A program made the translations under genes and the position numbers. A DNA stretch of 10,939 bases from an uncultured Chloroflexota bacterium (lineage in GTDB: Bacteria; Chloroflexota; Dehalococcoidia; Lucifugimonadales; CAJWER01). Location: positions 1 to 10,939 of the forward strand of contig CAJWER010000084.1 in NCBI GenBank assembly GCA_913030785.1, in the 5' to 3' direction. The notes beneath the pieces are model-generated. The model was not told the DNA's origin. It was given only the letters and a program-made list of their open reading frames with translations, and searched no databases. This document shows, piece by piece, positions 1-9,031 of the stretch (position 1 is the first letter of the stretch; every line of letters begins with the position of its first letter).

Positions 1-1404
<1,404 letters not shown>

Positions 1405-1438
1405 GTACTCAGCACCTCACAAGGCCCCGGTTGGGTGG

Positions 1439-1460
1439 CAGAGGCCGAGCAGCGGCTCTG
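1439..1460. terminator. Imperfect GC-rich hairpin between convergent genes
   Basis: The arms CAGAG(G)CCG and CGGCTCTG can pair over 8 bp with one bulged G around a 5-base AGCAG loop. It lies in the 86-base gap between the stop codons of the arylsulfotransferase and the phosphotriesterase-family gene, where a shared terminator would be expected. There is no T-run on either strand, so it is not a canonical rho-independent terminator. It may be a weak or rho-assisted terminator, or chance. Confidence 0.3.
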
Positions 1461-1490
1461 ATTGTTCGCGGCATACTTAGCCCCGCGCGA

Positions 1491-2453
1491 TTAAGCGTGC
1501 GCAGTACCCGTTAAGGCTCGTCGCGGGTTGTCCACCATTATTTGAAGTAGCTGATCCTCGGTCATGCCGATCTCCTGCAACCTGGGCAGGAGCCTCGTGG
1601 GGACGTAATCGTAGCCGTGGCCACCGTACGCCTTGTACATGTGTCTGTAGCAGACGTCGTGGGAGAACAGTAACTGGCCTATGAGGCCCGCGTCGACGAT
1701 GTCCTTGACCTGTTTCAGGAGCTTCTCCTGCTCGTAGGGCACTGCCTCCTCAACCACCCCCATGTTGTCGAAGGATATCCACGCACCGCGGCGCGCGATC
1801 TCGGCGTGGTACTCGAAATCGGCGTGGCTTTGAGGATGTCCTATGACGACTCGGTGCAGGTCGACCCCCTCTTCCTCCAGTATGTCGAGCTGGTCGAGGC
1901 CGAGGGGGCCACGAGTGGCGTGGGTTGTGAGAGTGACGCCTGTGCGTTTTTGCGCTCGGCCTGCGGCCCTTAGCACTCGCTCCTCGATTGGCGATATCCA
2001 CGTGAAGTGTGCGCCGATCTCGCCGATGAGGCCGGCTCGCACGTCGGTTCCATCGATGCCGTGGGTGACTTCACGCTCTATCTCCTCGGCGATCTCGTCT
2101 GTCTTCATGCGCCACAAATGCGGCTCATAGTAGGTCTCGCGGTACCAGCCGCACCCCAGGATGATATTCAGTCCGGTGCGCTCCGACAACTCTCGTACCG
2201 CGATTGGGTGTTTGACGGGCAGCATGTACTGGTCGTTGCTCGTGAGGCCGCCACTGGTCTGGTCAACAAGGGACACCCCGCCAGCCTCCTTGTATAGCAT
2301 CAACTCCTGGTAGGCTAGTTCGGGGTCATTCAGGTAATTGTCGCCGGACCAGTTGTCGCGCATCAGGTCCAAGAACAGGTGCTCGTGGGGAAGTGTATAT
2401 CCGAGGTCGTCTGCGGAAATCGGGCCGGTGACCGTCATGACCGTATCTGCCAA
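1491..2453 (-). CDS. Phosphotriesterase-family metal-dependent hydrolase
   Basis: This is a 320-residue TIM-barrel hydrolase of the amidohydrolase superfamily. It starts with the family signature TVTGPISADDLGYTLPHEHL. The binuclear metal site appears complete: His23 and His25 (HEH), Glu145 in IGEIG where classic phosphotriesterases have a carboxylated lysine (a Glu here is known from the E. coli homologue PHP), His178 (TTHATRG), His206 (IGHPQ) and Asp266 (SHDVCYR). The C-terminus carries the typical LLPRLQEIGMTEDQLLQIMVDNPRRAL. Members hydrolyse lactones, esters or phosphotriesters; the Glu variant and lack of a signal peptide suggest a cytoplasmic lactonase or carboxylesterase rather than a true organophosphate hydrolase (inference). 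The TTG start was chosen because a strong Shine-Dalgarno sits 7 bases upstream; ATG at 2438 is the alternative. It is the last gene of a minus-strand operon, 22 bases after the aminotransferase. Confidence 0.9.
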   Translation of the reverse strand: MADTVMTVTGPISADDLGYTLPHEHLFLDLMRDNWSGDNYLNDPELAYQELMLYKEAGGVSLVDQTSGGLTSNDQYMLPVKHPIAVRELSERTGLNIILGCGWYRETYYEPHLWRMKTDEIAEEIEREVTHGIDGTDVRAGLIGEIGAHFTWISPIEERVLRAAGRAQKRTGVTLTTHATRGPLGLDQLDILEEEGVDLHRVVIGHPQSHADFEYHAEIARRGAWISFDNMGVVEEAVPYEQEKLLKQVKDIVDAGLIGQLLFSHDVCYRHMYKAYGGHGYDYVPTRLLPRLQEIGMTEDQLLQIMVDNPRRALTGTAHA

Positions 2454-2460
2454 TGGTCGT

Positions 2461-2466
2461 CCCTCC
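2461..2466 (-). promoter_or_regulatory. Shine-Dalgarno deciding a TTG start (phosphotriesterase-family gene)
   Basis: On the minus strand GGAGGG is followed by a 7-base spacer and TTG at 2453-2451. It fills most of the 22-base gap after the aminotransferase stop. No comparable site precedes the in-frame ATG at 2438, which supports the TTG start. Confidence 0.65.
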
Positions 2467-2475
2467 AGTCCGGTC

Positions 2476-3615
2476 TTACCTTGCGACGTACTCGTCGATG
2501 GTGGCGAGGAAGATGTCGATGTCGTCGTTGTTGTTGAACACGTGTGGGTCTATCCTTAGCGTGCGGTTATAGGTGTGGCCGCCGTACACGTCGATGAGGC
2601 GCTCTCGCATGAATTGCTCCACGGCGGGGGCGTCGTCCACGATGGCCGCGACGACACCGCCTCGCTGACTGGTGTTTTCCGGCGTCAGCACATGTATGCC
2701 ACGGTCCTGTAGGCCGGCAATACAGCGTCCGGACAACCCCAGCACGTGCGATTCGATCCGCTCCATGCCGGTGTCGGCTAGCGCTGCAAGGCCTGGCCTT
2801 GTCGCGGCAATTCCTAGGAGATTGGGGATGCCCAGGTGGAATCGCTCCGCGCCGGGCTTCGGCTCGAAGGGCCCCTTGGACGGAGATGTGAATTCATTTG
2901 CAGCACTCGGCGCCCCGGCGTGGGGCGGCATGCCTTGCATGTGGGACTTGGCTGCGTAGAAAAAGGCTACCCCGGCGGCGCCCAGCAGCCATTTGCAGGC
3001 CCCGGCCGCCAGAAAGTCTATGCCCTGGGCGTGGGCGTCGATTCTGACCGCACCTGCGGACTGCGCCGCGTCGACGAGCAGAAGTGCGCCGTGAGCGTGG
3101 GCAAGTTTCGAGACCGCGCCCAGATCCTGTCTGAAGCCCTCGCCCTGAGTTACATGCGAGATGCTGACGGCGACCGTATCGTCGTCGATGGCCGCTTCAA
3201 GATCGTCCAGTTCGATCACGCTGCCGCGAGACATGACCCAGCGCTGTTCCAGGTGCTCCCTCGGGGGTAGCATCCACGGGTACACAGCGGACGGATAGCT
3301 CCACTCGTCGAATACGACGTTCCCGTGAGCCGGGATGGGTATCATCTCGACGGCCAAATTCTCACCAGTCCCGGTGCTGTCCAGGACAGCCACCTCGTCC
3401 ATATCTGCGCCGATGAGACCGGCGAAAAGACGCCGCAACTCGTCCTGCTCTTCGTGCAGCCTGCTGTAGAGATCGAGCGTGTCGCCGGCCCACTCACCCA
3501 TGAGGCGCTGGACGGCCTCCAGGGCAGGGGTAGAGGCGGGCGAGTGACCACCACTGAAGAGGTAGGTCCTCTCCTTGAGAATAGGGAAGAGCTCGCGTAC
3601 CTCTGCCGGATTCAA
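2476..3615 (-). CDS. Class-V PLP aminotransferase / cysteine desulfurase-fold enzyme
   Basis: This 379-residue protein has the fold-type I PLP pattern of aminotransferase class V. LDSTGTGENLAVEMI (about 78-92) corresponds to the phosphate-binding segment. SHVTQGEGFRQDL (153-165) and LLVDAAQSAGAVRID (179-193) contain the PLP-ring Asp182 and the adjacent Gln185. ACKWLLGAAGVAF (206-218) supplies Lys208, the expected Schiff-base lysine. The C-terminus LRIDPHVFNNNDDIDIFL is the usual small-domain ending. Relatives include isopenicillin-N-epimerase-like, kynureninase-like and cysteine-desulfurase-like enzymes. I see no obvious desulfurase catalytic-cysteine loop (the C-terminal GGVVAAIV region has none), so a transaminase, epimerase or lyase on an amino acid is likelier (inference). 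The start is TTG with a Shine-Dalgarno 5 bases upstream. It lies in the operon between an amidohydrolase (49 bases upstream) and the phosphotriesterase-family gene (22 bases downstream). Confidence 0.88.
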   Translation of the reverse strand: MNPAEVRELFPILKERTYLFSGGHSPASTPALEAVQRLMGEWAGDTLDLYSRLHEEQDELRRLFAGLIGADMDEVAVLDSTGTGENLAVEMIPIPAHGNVVFDEWSYPSAVYPWMLPPREHLEQRWVMSRGSVIELDDLEAAIDDDTVAVSISHVTQGEGFRQDLGAVSKLAHAHGALLLVDAAQSAGAVRIDAHAQGIDFLAAGACKWLLGAAGVAFFYAAKSHMQGMPPHAGAPSAANEFTSPSKGPFEPKPGAERFHLGIPNLLGIAATRPGLAALADTGMERIESHVLGLSGRCIAGLQDRGIHVLTPENTSQRGGVVAAIVDDAPAVEQFMRERLIDVYGGHTYNRTLRIDPHVFNNNDDIDIFLATIDEYVAR

Positions 3616-3620
3616 GGGTT

Positions 3621-3625
3621 CCTCC
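3621..3625 (-). promoter_or_regulatory. Shine-Dalgarno deciding a TTG start (aminotransferase)
   Basis: On the minus strand GGAGG is followed by AACCC and then TTG at 3615-3613. No in-frame ATG lies between here and the stop codon of the preceding amidohydrolase gene, and the protein already has a natural N-terminus (NPAEVRELFP), so the TTG is well supported. Confidence 0.7.
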
Positions 3626-3664
3626 GTGTGGTTGGACCTCAGTCCTGCCCGTTCCGGCGAAGGG

Positions 3665-4429
3665 TTAGTCGTCCAGACCCAGCACCTTGAGGGCGTTGAG
3701 GCCCAGGACCTTGCGCTTGGCCTGCTCGGAGATGCCGGAGGTGACTATGCGGCCCACCATTGCCCGTGCGTCCATGAGAGGCATGTCAGAGCCGAATAGG
3801 ACACGGTCCTCGCCTGCGCCTTCTACCAGGAAGTCCACGGTTTTGTGGTCTGCGAAGGAGGAGCAGGTCTCCAGGTAGATGTTGGGGCATGCCTGGGCCG
3901 CCTGGACCGCAAGCTCCTGGCCTGGCCTGCCGTTGCCCGAGTGGGCCAGTACCCATTTCATGTTCGTGTATCGCTGGGCCAGCGGAATGAAGCTGGTGGG
4001 TATCGTCAGGCCGTCGTCCGCCGGGCCGTGGGAGGAATGGCTCATTAGCGTTATGCCGCGATCATTGCACCATTCGAAGATCGGGAAATACCCGGGGTCG
4101 TCGATCGGTTTGCCGTAGTAGGTAGGGTAGACCTTCAAGGAACGCAGGTTCAGCACGTTGAAGGCGCGCTCCAGCTCTGGTATCGCCTCCTCCGGGTAGT
4201 GGGGGGTAACGAACGCCACGCCGATGAAGCGGTCTGGATACTGCGAGACGAAGCGCTCGGCCACGATGTTGTTGCCCTTGCTGGCGTCTGAGTGGAATAT
4301 GCAGTTGATGTTGGCGCGGTCGACGCCGGCGGCGTCCATGATCTCGATGTACCTTTTGGGGTCGTCGAAGACAGCCGTGTTGCCCCAGCGGCCCGAATGC
4401 GTGTGGAAGTCGATTACTGGTGTTTCCAT
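3665..4429 (-). CDS. Amidohydrolase-2 family metal-dependent hydrolase (intact metal site)
   Basis: This 254-residue TIM-barrel protein belongs to the amidohydrolase-related (COG2159-like) group. The N-terminal strand gives VIDFHTHSG with His9 and His11. Strand 5 gives LMSHSSHG with His131, strand 6 gives VLAHSGNG with His163, and strand 8 gives VLFGSDMPLMD with Asp215, so a full metal-ligand set is present. Characterised relatives include decarboxylases of aromatic acids (ACMSD and gamma-resorcylate type), hydratases and lactonases; nothing here picks one. The length is near the short end for the family (often 260-350). It starts with ATG four bases after the stop codon of the preceding paralogue, so translation is probably coupled; the Shine-Dalgarno is poor (GAG within the upstream stop region). 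No signal peptide or membrane segment is seen, so it is likely cytoplasmic. It is the intact counterpart of the neighbouring metal-site-less protein. Confidence 0.88.
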   Translation of the reverse strand: METPVIDFHTHSGRWGNTAVFDDPKRYIEIMDAAGVDRANINCIFHSDASKGNNIVAERFVSQYPDRFIGVAFVTPHYPEEAIPELERAFNVLNLRSLKVYPTYYGKPIDDPGYFPIFEWCNDRGITLMSHSSHGPADDGLTIPTSFIPLAQRYTNMKWVLAHSGNGRPGQELAVQAAQACPNIYLETCSSFADHKTVDFLVEGAGEDRVLFGSDMPLMDARAMVGRIVTSGISEQAKRKVLGLNALKVLGLDD

Positions 4430-4433
4430 GTTG

Positions 4434-5189
4434 CTACTCTAGGCCTAGGAGCCGGTCGAGATTGCCTGCGCAGATGGCCGCCAGGTCGTTGCCGGAGAGA
4501 TCACTGCGGTGCAGGTTGTAGAGCTGGTTTCCCATGGACGAGTCAGGAAATCGGGAGCCGAACAGTATGCGCTCTGCGCCTATCGTATCCATCAGCCGCT
4601 GCACGCCGTCCGCGATGACCCATCGCGACACCTCTACGGAGGTGTTGGAGACGCTTTTCAGGAACGGAATCGCCCAGGGCACCTGGCTGTAATGGGTTTC
4701 GGTCAGAACTAGGGACAGCCCGGGGTGGCCGGCGGCGATATCGTGGAGCGAGACCGGATCGGTTTCGGCCACCGGGATCCAGAGTGGAATGCCTTCCGAC
4801 TCCATCCACTCCAGCCAGGAGCCTACTACCCAGTCTCTAAGAGGGTACTTGTGCTCGTCGGGATGGAACCTGATTGATCGAACGCCCAGGCTCTCCACCT
4901 GGGTTGCGAAGGTGTCCAGGTCTTCAACCGCGGGGTTGGCGACAAGCTGTGGGATGAGCCTAGGCTGGCCCTTGATCAAATCGAGGAGCTGCTCGTTGCC
5001 CTCGACCGTGTCGAAGTGGGCCGCGTACGGGGAGTACACCACGGCCCGTTCTATGCCGGACCCATCCATGGCCTCAATGAGGCCTTCGGTCGTGTCCACG
5101 ACCACGCGGCGATCATGGCGTCTGCCAAGGGCCACGTTGGCGTCGAAGGTTGGGACGGCGGACTTGAAGTTTAGGTCTACGTTTCCCAT
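4434..5189 (-). CDS. Amidohydrolase-like protein lacking all canonical metal ligands
   Basis: With ATG at 5189 the protein has 251 residues and the same fold pattern as its downstream neighbour. The metal positions have changed. The HxH motif reads FDANVALG (Asn18, Ala20). The strand-5 His is replaced in GIPLWIPVAE (Pro139). The strand-6 His aligns with Glu164 in LVLTETHY. The strand-8 LFGSD motif reads LFGSRFPD (Arg213). Backbone motifs are otherwise kept (VRSIRFHPDEHKY, GAERILFGS, AGNLDRLLGL), so this is not random decay and the frame is intact. It may be a pseudoenzyme subunit or a metal-independent member of the family (inference). A TTG at 5270 would add 27 residues, but those codons do not resemble the family and overlap a likely promoter. 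ATG at 5189 has AGGAG 12 bases upstream. It appears to be the first gene of a four-gene minus-strand operon. Confidence 0.82.
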   Translation of the reverse strand: MGNVDLNFKSAVPTFDANVALGRRHDRRVVVDTTEGLIEAMDGSGIERAVVYSPYAAHFDTVEGNEQLLDLIKGQPRLIPQLVANPAVEDLDTFATQVESLGVRSIRFHPDEHKYPLRDWVVGSWLEWMESEGIPLWIPVAETDPVSLHDIAAGHPGLSLVLTETHYSQVPWAIPFLKSVSNTSVEVSRWVIADGVQRLMDTIGAERILFGSRFPDSSMGNQLYNLHRSDLSGNDLAAICAGNLDRLLGLE

Positions 5190-5201
5190 TGATTTCGGGA
5201 A

Positions 5202-5206
5202 CTCCT
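5202..5206 (-). promoter_or_regulatory. Shine-Dalgarno supporting the ATG start at 5189
   Basis: On the minus strand GGAGAGGAG ends 12 bases before ATG at 5189-5187. The spacing is somewhat long, but the match is strong. The alternative TTG at 5270 has only AAGGTGGG directly abutting it, too close to work well. Confidence 0.5.
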
Positions 5207-5241
5207 CTCCGTGATTGTGGGCGGCTTTCGTTGCGAAGATG

Positions 5242-5270
5242 AGTCTAGCAGCCGGAAGGCCCCTCTTCAA
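5242..5270 (-). promoter_or_regulatory. Putative sigma-70 promoter of the four-gene operon
   Basis: Reading the minus strand, TTGAAG (5270-5265) is followed by a 17-base spacer and TAGACT (5247-5242). Each hexamer matches four of six consensus positions, with ideal spacing. Transcription would begin near 5235 and leave a leader of about 45 bases before ATG 5189. It lies just after the permease stop codon, so the hydrolase operon could be transcribed independently of the permease. Transcript data are needed to confirm it. Confidence 0.45.
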
Positions 5271-5292
5271 CCCACCTTAATTGGGATGTAAA

Positions 5293-8200
5293 TCAGCCAT
5301 CTCTACCCTGATTCCGGCGCTCGGCGCCGGGTCGGCGCAGCATCCAGAGCGCGCCAATCACGACGGCCACCAGCGCGATGTAAAACGGTGTGAGAGTCTG
5401 CCAATCGGTGACGGTTACGACGGGGGGTACGATGGGCTGCCCATCGGCTGTCACCGCGACGGATGATGCCATCAAGGCGCTCATCTGAAGCCCTGTCCAG
5501 GTTCCGACGCCAAGGCCGACCACTGCAACGGCCAAGTGCTCGATCGCCAGTAGCCAACCTAGCTGCCATCCGGTGAACCCGGCTGATCTAAGGGCTCCTG
5601 ACTCCTGGTGACCATCGGCGGTCGATGATAGCAGATAGGTTCCGTAGCCCAGTCCGCCGGCGAGGATCGCCACCGCGATTGATACCCAGACCAGCATGCG
5701 CCAACCGGCGCCTCCGAACGGGTCTGATCGTACGTAGTCGAGTTCAGACTGGTAGCTCTGGGTTTGCCAGGCGGGACCAGCCAGCGCTTGTGCCGCCACC
5801 AGTACCTTGTCTTCGACGCTGGTTTCGCTGGCCAGGAACAGCTCGTTGGGGCGCACTCTGGGCGATGAATATGTGAGCACATCTAGATGGCCTAGTAAAG
5901 AGTCCAGGTCCGCAATCAGGAACCCGTTGCCATCCGGACTAACCGTCGGGAAGTATTCGGCGGTGGCAGAGATTCTGAATTGTACGAGACGGGATTTGAT
6001 CTCCGCTACGAAGGTCTGGCCGACGGACGCGCCGTTTTCTTCCGCGAAGGTCGTGCTGACGATCAGAGGAACGGGGCCACCTGTCGGGCTGCGCTGAAAT
6101 CCCCTGATGAGGCGGTTTCTTGTGGCGCCGAAGGTGAACAGGCCTGAGCGCTTGCCCGCGTAGACCTCCTCCTCCGATGCGACGATCTGATCCGGGTCCT
6201 GCGGGTCAGTGACGATGGCTGACCAGCCGGCCACATCCTCGAAATCCTCGAACACGCGCACGTCGCCTGACCCGGCGAGGACTACGTGGAGGTCGTCCAA
6301 GAAGATATGCCCAGGAGTACCGGTGACCAGGTCTGCGAATTCGGAAAGGTTGTCCTGATTACCGGCGGGCTCGAATACCTCAATCGCTGAGAGGTGGAGC
6401 GGCATTTCCAGGCCTGCGGGGAGGTTGACGCTAAGCCTGGACCATTCCAATGTCTCGATGATTCCAAGATCTATTGTGTGTGTCTCGCCGGTCGCATCTT
6501 CGACCAGAAGCCAGATCGCCAAGCCTGACGAAGATACTGCGGGTTTAATCCACGCGCCTATCGATGCCGCCCTACCCGGGATAGTTACTCGTGTCGCCGG
6601 GTCAGAGGGTCTGATTGCTGACATCAGCTCCAAAAAGGATCGACTGGCAAGGTCATCTCGATACCACGCGACCCTCGAAAAGGTGCTGGAATCCACGGCC
6701 AACAGCGTGACGTCGGTTTCATCAATTCTGGCCGTCTCGTGTAGGGCCGGGGAGATCAGAGCGAGTTCCGGGATCTCTGAAAGCGGCCCAATAATTGAGT
6801 CTGTATCCGTGCCCAGGTCCGGTCCGTACAGCCGGATGTCAGTCGCAAGCTCGTAGTGAATGCTATCTTCCTGGCCTCGGTTGAGGGTGGCGCTGATGGT
6901 GGTGGAAGATGTCGCAAGCCCTGTCGCGAGAATCAGGAGCATTATCAGCCATGTGTAGCGGAGCGGGTCTCGAGCCATGCGCCACAAGATGAGCACCAGC
7001 CATACCGGAGTGAACCTTCTAGATACCGCCAACAACCGGAAGGCCAGCTGGGCGGGCACCAGCGACATGAAGGCAATGACTGCAACGAGTTGTACCCCTT
7101 CAGGGTCGGGGGGACGCAGTACGAAATATCCGCCGGTGGCCGCGAGCTGTACTAGCTCCAGGTTTGCGACCCACGAAGCCCGCTGAACCAGCGTAGTTGC
7201 CCAGTACGTGGCCCCGACGCCCAGGATCAGGGCCACCGGTGGAGCCCACTCCGAGACCGTCACGTCCGCGGTCATAGTCACGGCGGCGGCGGCCGGTATG
7301 GTGGCTACCACGAACAAATGGAGCAGGGCGGGGGATTCTCCCCCCACAAAGCGGACCACCATGGGAAAAAATCGGACAAACATGAGCGAAACGACCAGCA
7401 GCAGCAGCACTGGCGCTACCAGAAACGCTTCGTTGACCTGCACATCCTTGAAAAGGCCACCAGATACGACATGCCCGCGCGCCTGCAGTTCCCAGAATAC
7501 CAGCCCTCCCGTGACTACCAGCCCGAAGTCCATGTAATAGCGATGGAACAGGGATGCGCCCGGTGGCCGGGAAGACCATAGTCTGCTGATTACGGGGCTT
7601 CCGCGTGTGCTCCCCCAGGTGTAGGCGAGCAGCAACGCCAGGAGAACTATGCCAGCGACGGCCGACGCCACGAACGGTGCTGGAGACAGTGACACGGGCA
7701 GGTTTGCGCCACCGGTGATAGTTTTGAATAAGGGCAGCCGGCCTGCCAGAGATACTGCCCCCATAGCCAAAATGACGCCCAGGGCCGACGCCGCCAGGGT
7801 CAGACCTACTGCCTCTGGACCGTAGAAACTCAGCAATCGATGACTCTGCGCTCCCCGAGCCTTGTACAGAGTGATCTCTTTTTGTCTGCGTCTCACCACG
7901 AATGAGAAGCTGATCGATAGATAGACAAGGACGGTGGCGACTATAGTGGTCAACGACATCAGGATTGGGAGCCTGGCGAAAAAGCCCCGGAGTCGCAGAT
8001 CGTCGATCAGATCGTTCATGACACCAATGGGTATGCTCGCCCCTGGAATTGCCCTGCCAATCTGTTCCCGGAAATCGGCCAGGCCTTGTTGCAGGTCCAC
8101 GACCGACCAGTCCTTGATGCTCTCATGCTCAGCAATTAGGAACCAGAAGGGGTCCACGAGCGAGCCCTGGAAGCTGCCGGATACCGCGTCGATCAGTGCC

Positions 8201-8937
8201 TTTCTGTCCACGAACACGGCGAGCGGCTTGCCCGCGTCTACTACCAGACCGCGTTCAGGTTCCACCAGTGGAGGAGCGGGGTCGAGGAATATCTTTGGGA
8301 GTCTCCAGTACTCGGAGGTCACATCATCAGGCTCGATGACTCCGACGATGCGTGCGAATACAAGAATGGGGCTGGCTGGTGACGGGGCAAAGGACACAAG
8401 ATCGCCAATGCGCGTCTCGAAATTGATTGCGGTCTGAGTGCTGACTACGGCCTCGATCTCCGGTCCCGCTGCTCCGAGTATGATGCCGTCGTCGGCGGGT
8501 CGTCCCAACGTGAACGTAGAGTGCTCCGATAGGTCTCCGAGGTACTGCAGGTAGCCGCGAGAGAGCGGTCGAGATGGGGACCAAGCCAAGTAGAGGGGTG
8601 ACTTGAAGTACTGAACGCTGCTCGATATGGCGCCGGGCAAATGGGTATCTGACGCATCGGTCATCGCTCGTCCCGCCTCGTCGAGCGACTCGTGGTTAAG
8701 GGGCACATCTATCCCGAATACGTTAATGTTTAGGTAGGGGCTTTCGAGTCGGTCGAGGGCGACGGAAAACGCCATCTGATCGAGGGCGCGCAGGTATACA
8801 GGGGCAGCAGCCACGAGACTTGTGGCCAGCAGCATCCCAAAAAAGACCCCTAGTAGAACCGTCCAGTCCTGCCTAAGACGCTTGAGGAGCACTATCACCT
8901 GCGAGGCTTCGGGCCGAACCGTACTACAGTGCGGCAC
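5293..8937 (-). CDS. FtsX/MacB-type ABC transporter permease with large extracytoplasmic region
   Basis: This is a 1214-codon membrane protein. One membrane segment lies near residues 26-47 (VLLGVFFGMLLATSLVAAAPVYL), followed by an extracytoplasmic domain to ~320. A cluster of segments then runs from ~323 to ~680: ILMSLTTIVATVLVYLSISF, the cytoplasmic FVVRRRQKEITLYKARGA typical of FtsX domains, VGLTLAASALGVILAMGAV, and several more. A second large extracytoplasmic part (~685-1075) follows, and the last segments lie at ~1081-1103, 1126-1150 and 1184-1201. The stretch ~790-890 (IWLLVEDATGETHTIDLG..., LHLSAIEVFEP, IFLDDLHVVL) looks like a carbohydrate-binding-type jelly roll. FtsX-type permeases need a separate ATPase, and none is adjacent in this window. 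Such proteins handle lipoproteins, peptides or envelope signals; the substrate is unknown. The start is uncertain: GTG 8937 is the longest, but GTG 8898 or 8892 fits the family N-terminus better, and none has a clear Shine-Dalgarno. Confidence 0.85.
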   Translation of the reverse strand: MPHCSTVRPEASQVIVLLKRLRQDWTVLLGVFFGMLLATSLVAAAPVYLRALDQMAFSVALDRLESPYLNINVFGIDVPLNHESLDEAGRAMTDASDTHLPGAISSSVQYFKSPLYLAWSPSRPLSRGYLQYLGDLSEHSTFTLGRPADDGIILGAAGPEIEAVVSTQTAINFETRIGDLVSFAPSPASPILVFARIVGVIEPDDVTSEYWRLPKIFLDPAPPLVEPERGLVVDAGKPLAVFVDRKALIDAVSGSFQGSLVDPFWFLIAEHESIKDWSVVDLQQGLADFREQIGRAIPGASIPIGVMNDLIDDLRLRGFFARLPILMSLTTIVATVLVYLSISFSFVVRRRQKEITLYKARGAQSHRLLSFYGPEAVGLTLAASALGVILAMGAVSLAGRLPLFKTITGGANLPVSLSPAPFVASAVAGIVLLALLLAYTWGSTRGSPVISRLWSSRPPGASLFHRYYMDFGLVVTGGLVFWELQARGHVVSGGLFKDVQVNEAFLVAPVLLLLVVSLMFVRFFPMVVRFVGGESPALLHLFVVATIPAAAAVTMTADVTVSEWAPPVALILGVGATYWATTLVQRASWVANLELVQLAATGGYFVLRPPDPEGVQLVAVIAFMSLVPAQLAFRLLAVSRRFTPVWLVLILWRMARDPLRYTWLIMLLILATGLATSSTTISATLNRGQEDSIHYELATDIRLYGPDLGTDTDSIIGPLSEIPELALISPALHETARIDETDVTLLAVDSSTFSRVAWYRDDLASRSFLELMSAIRPSDPATRVTIPGRAASIGAWIKPAVSSSGLAIWLLVEDATGETHTIDLGIIETLEWSRLSVNLPAGLEMPLHLSAIEVFEPAGNQDNLSEFADLVTGTPGHIFLDDLHVVLAGSGDVRVFEDFEDVAGWSAIVTDPQDPDQIVASEEEVYAGKRSGLFTFGATRNRLIRGFQRSPTGGPVPLIVSTTFAEENGASVGQTFVAEIKSRLVQFRISATAEYFPTVSPDGNGFLIADLDSLLGHLDVLTYSSPRVRPNELFLASETSVEDKVLVAAQALAGPAWQTQSYQSELDYVRSDPFGGAGWRMLVWVSIAVAILAGGLGYGTYLLSSTADGHQESGALRSAGFTGWQLGWLLAIEHLAVAVVGLGVGTWTGLQMSALMASSVAVTADGQPIVPPVVTVTDWQTLTPFYIALVAVVIGALWMLRRPGAERRNQGRDG

Positions 8938-9031
8938 ATGAAAGTCATGTTGCGTTCAGGCATGCTATGGTAACAGCTACGCCGGCACCTGCCCATGCCT
9001 CTTGGGTTTGATTTGAGTGGGGTCTGTAACC

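Noticed and set aside
2836..3270. A 144-codon plus-strand frame inside the aminotransferase gene
   Set aside because: It is antisense to the segment encoding the PLP lysine and Asp motifs, with no family features of its own.
5189..5270. TTG at 5270 as the true start of the amidohydrolase-like gene
   Set aside because: The Shine-Dalgarno-like bases abut the TTG, the extra residues do not resemble the family N-terminus, and the TTG fits better as part of a -35 element.
5271..5292. A terminator hairpin after the permease stop codon (CCCA...TGGG)
   Set aside because: The stem is only four base pairs with no T-run, too weak to call.
7934..8437. A 167-codon plus-strand frame opposite the permease gene
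   Set aside because: It is low-complexity, Ser/Arg/Thr-rich antisense translation of a convincing membrane-protein gene, with no ribosome-binding site noted.
8938..9031. A promoter for the permease gene, and an inverted repeat around gctatggtaacagc
   Set aside because: No -35/-10 pair with acceptable spacing was found on the minus strand, and the repeat pairs over only three bases at each end.
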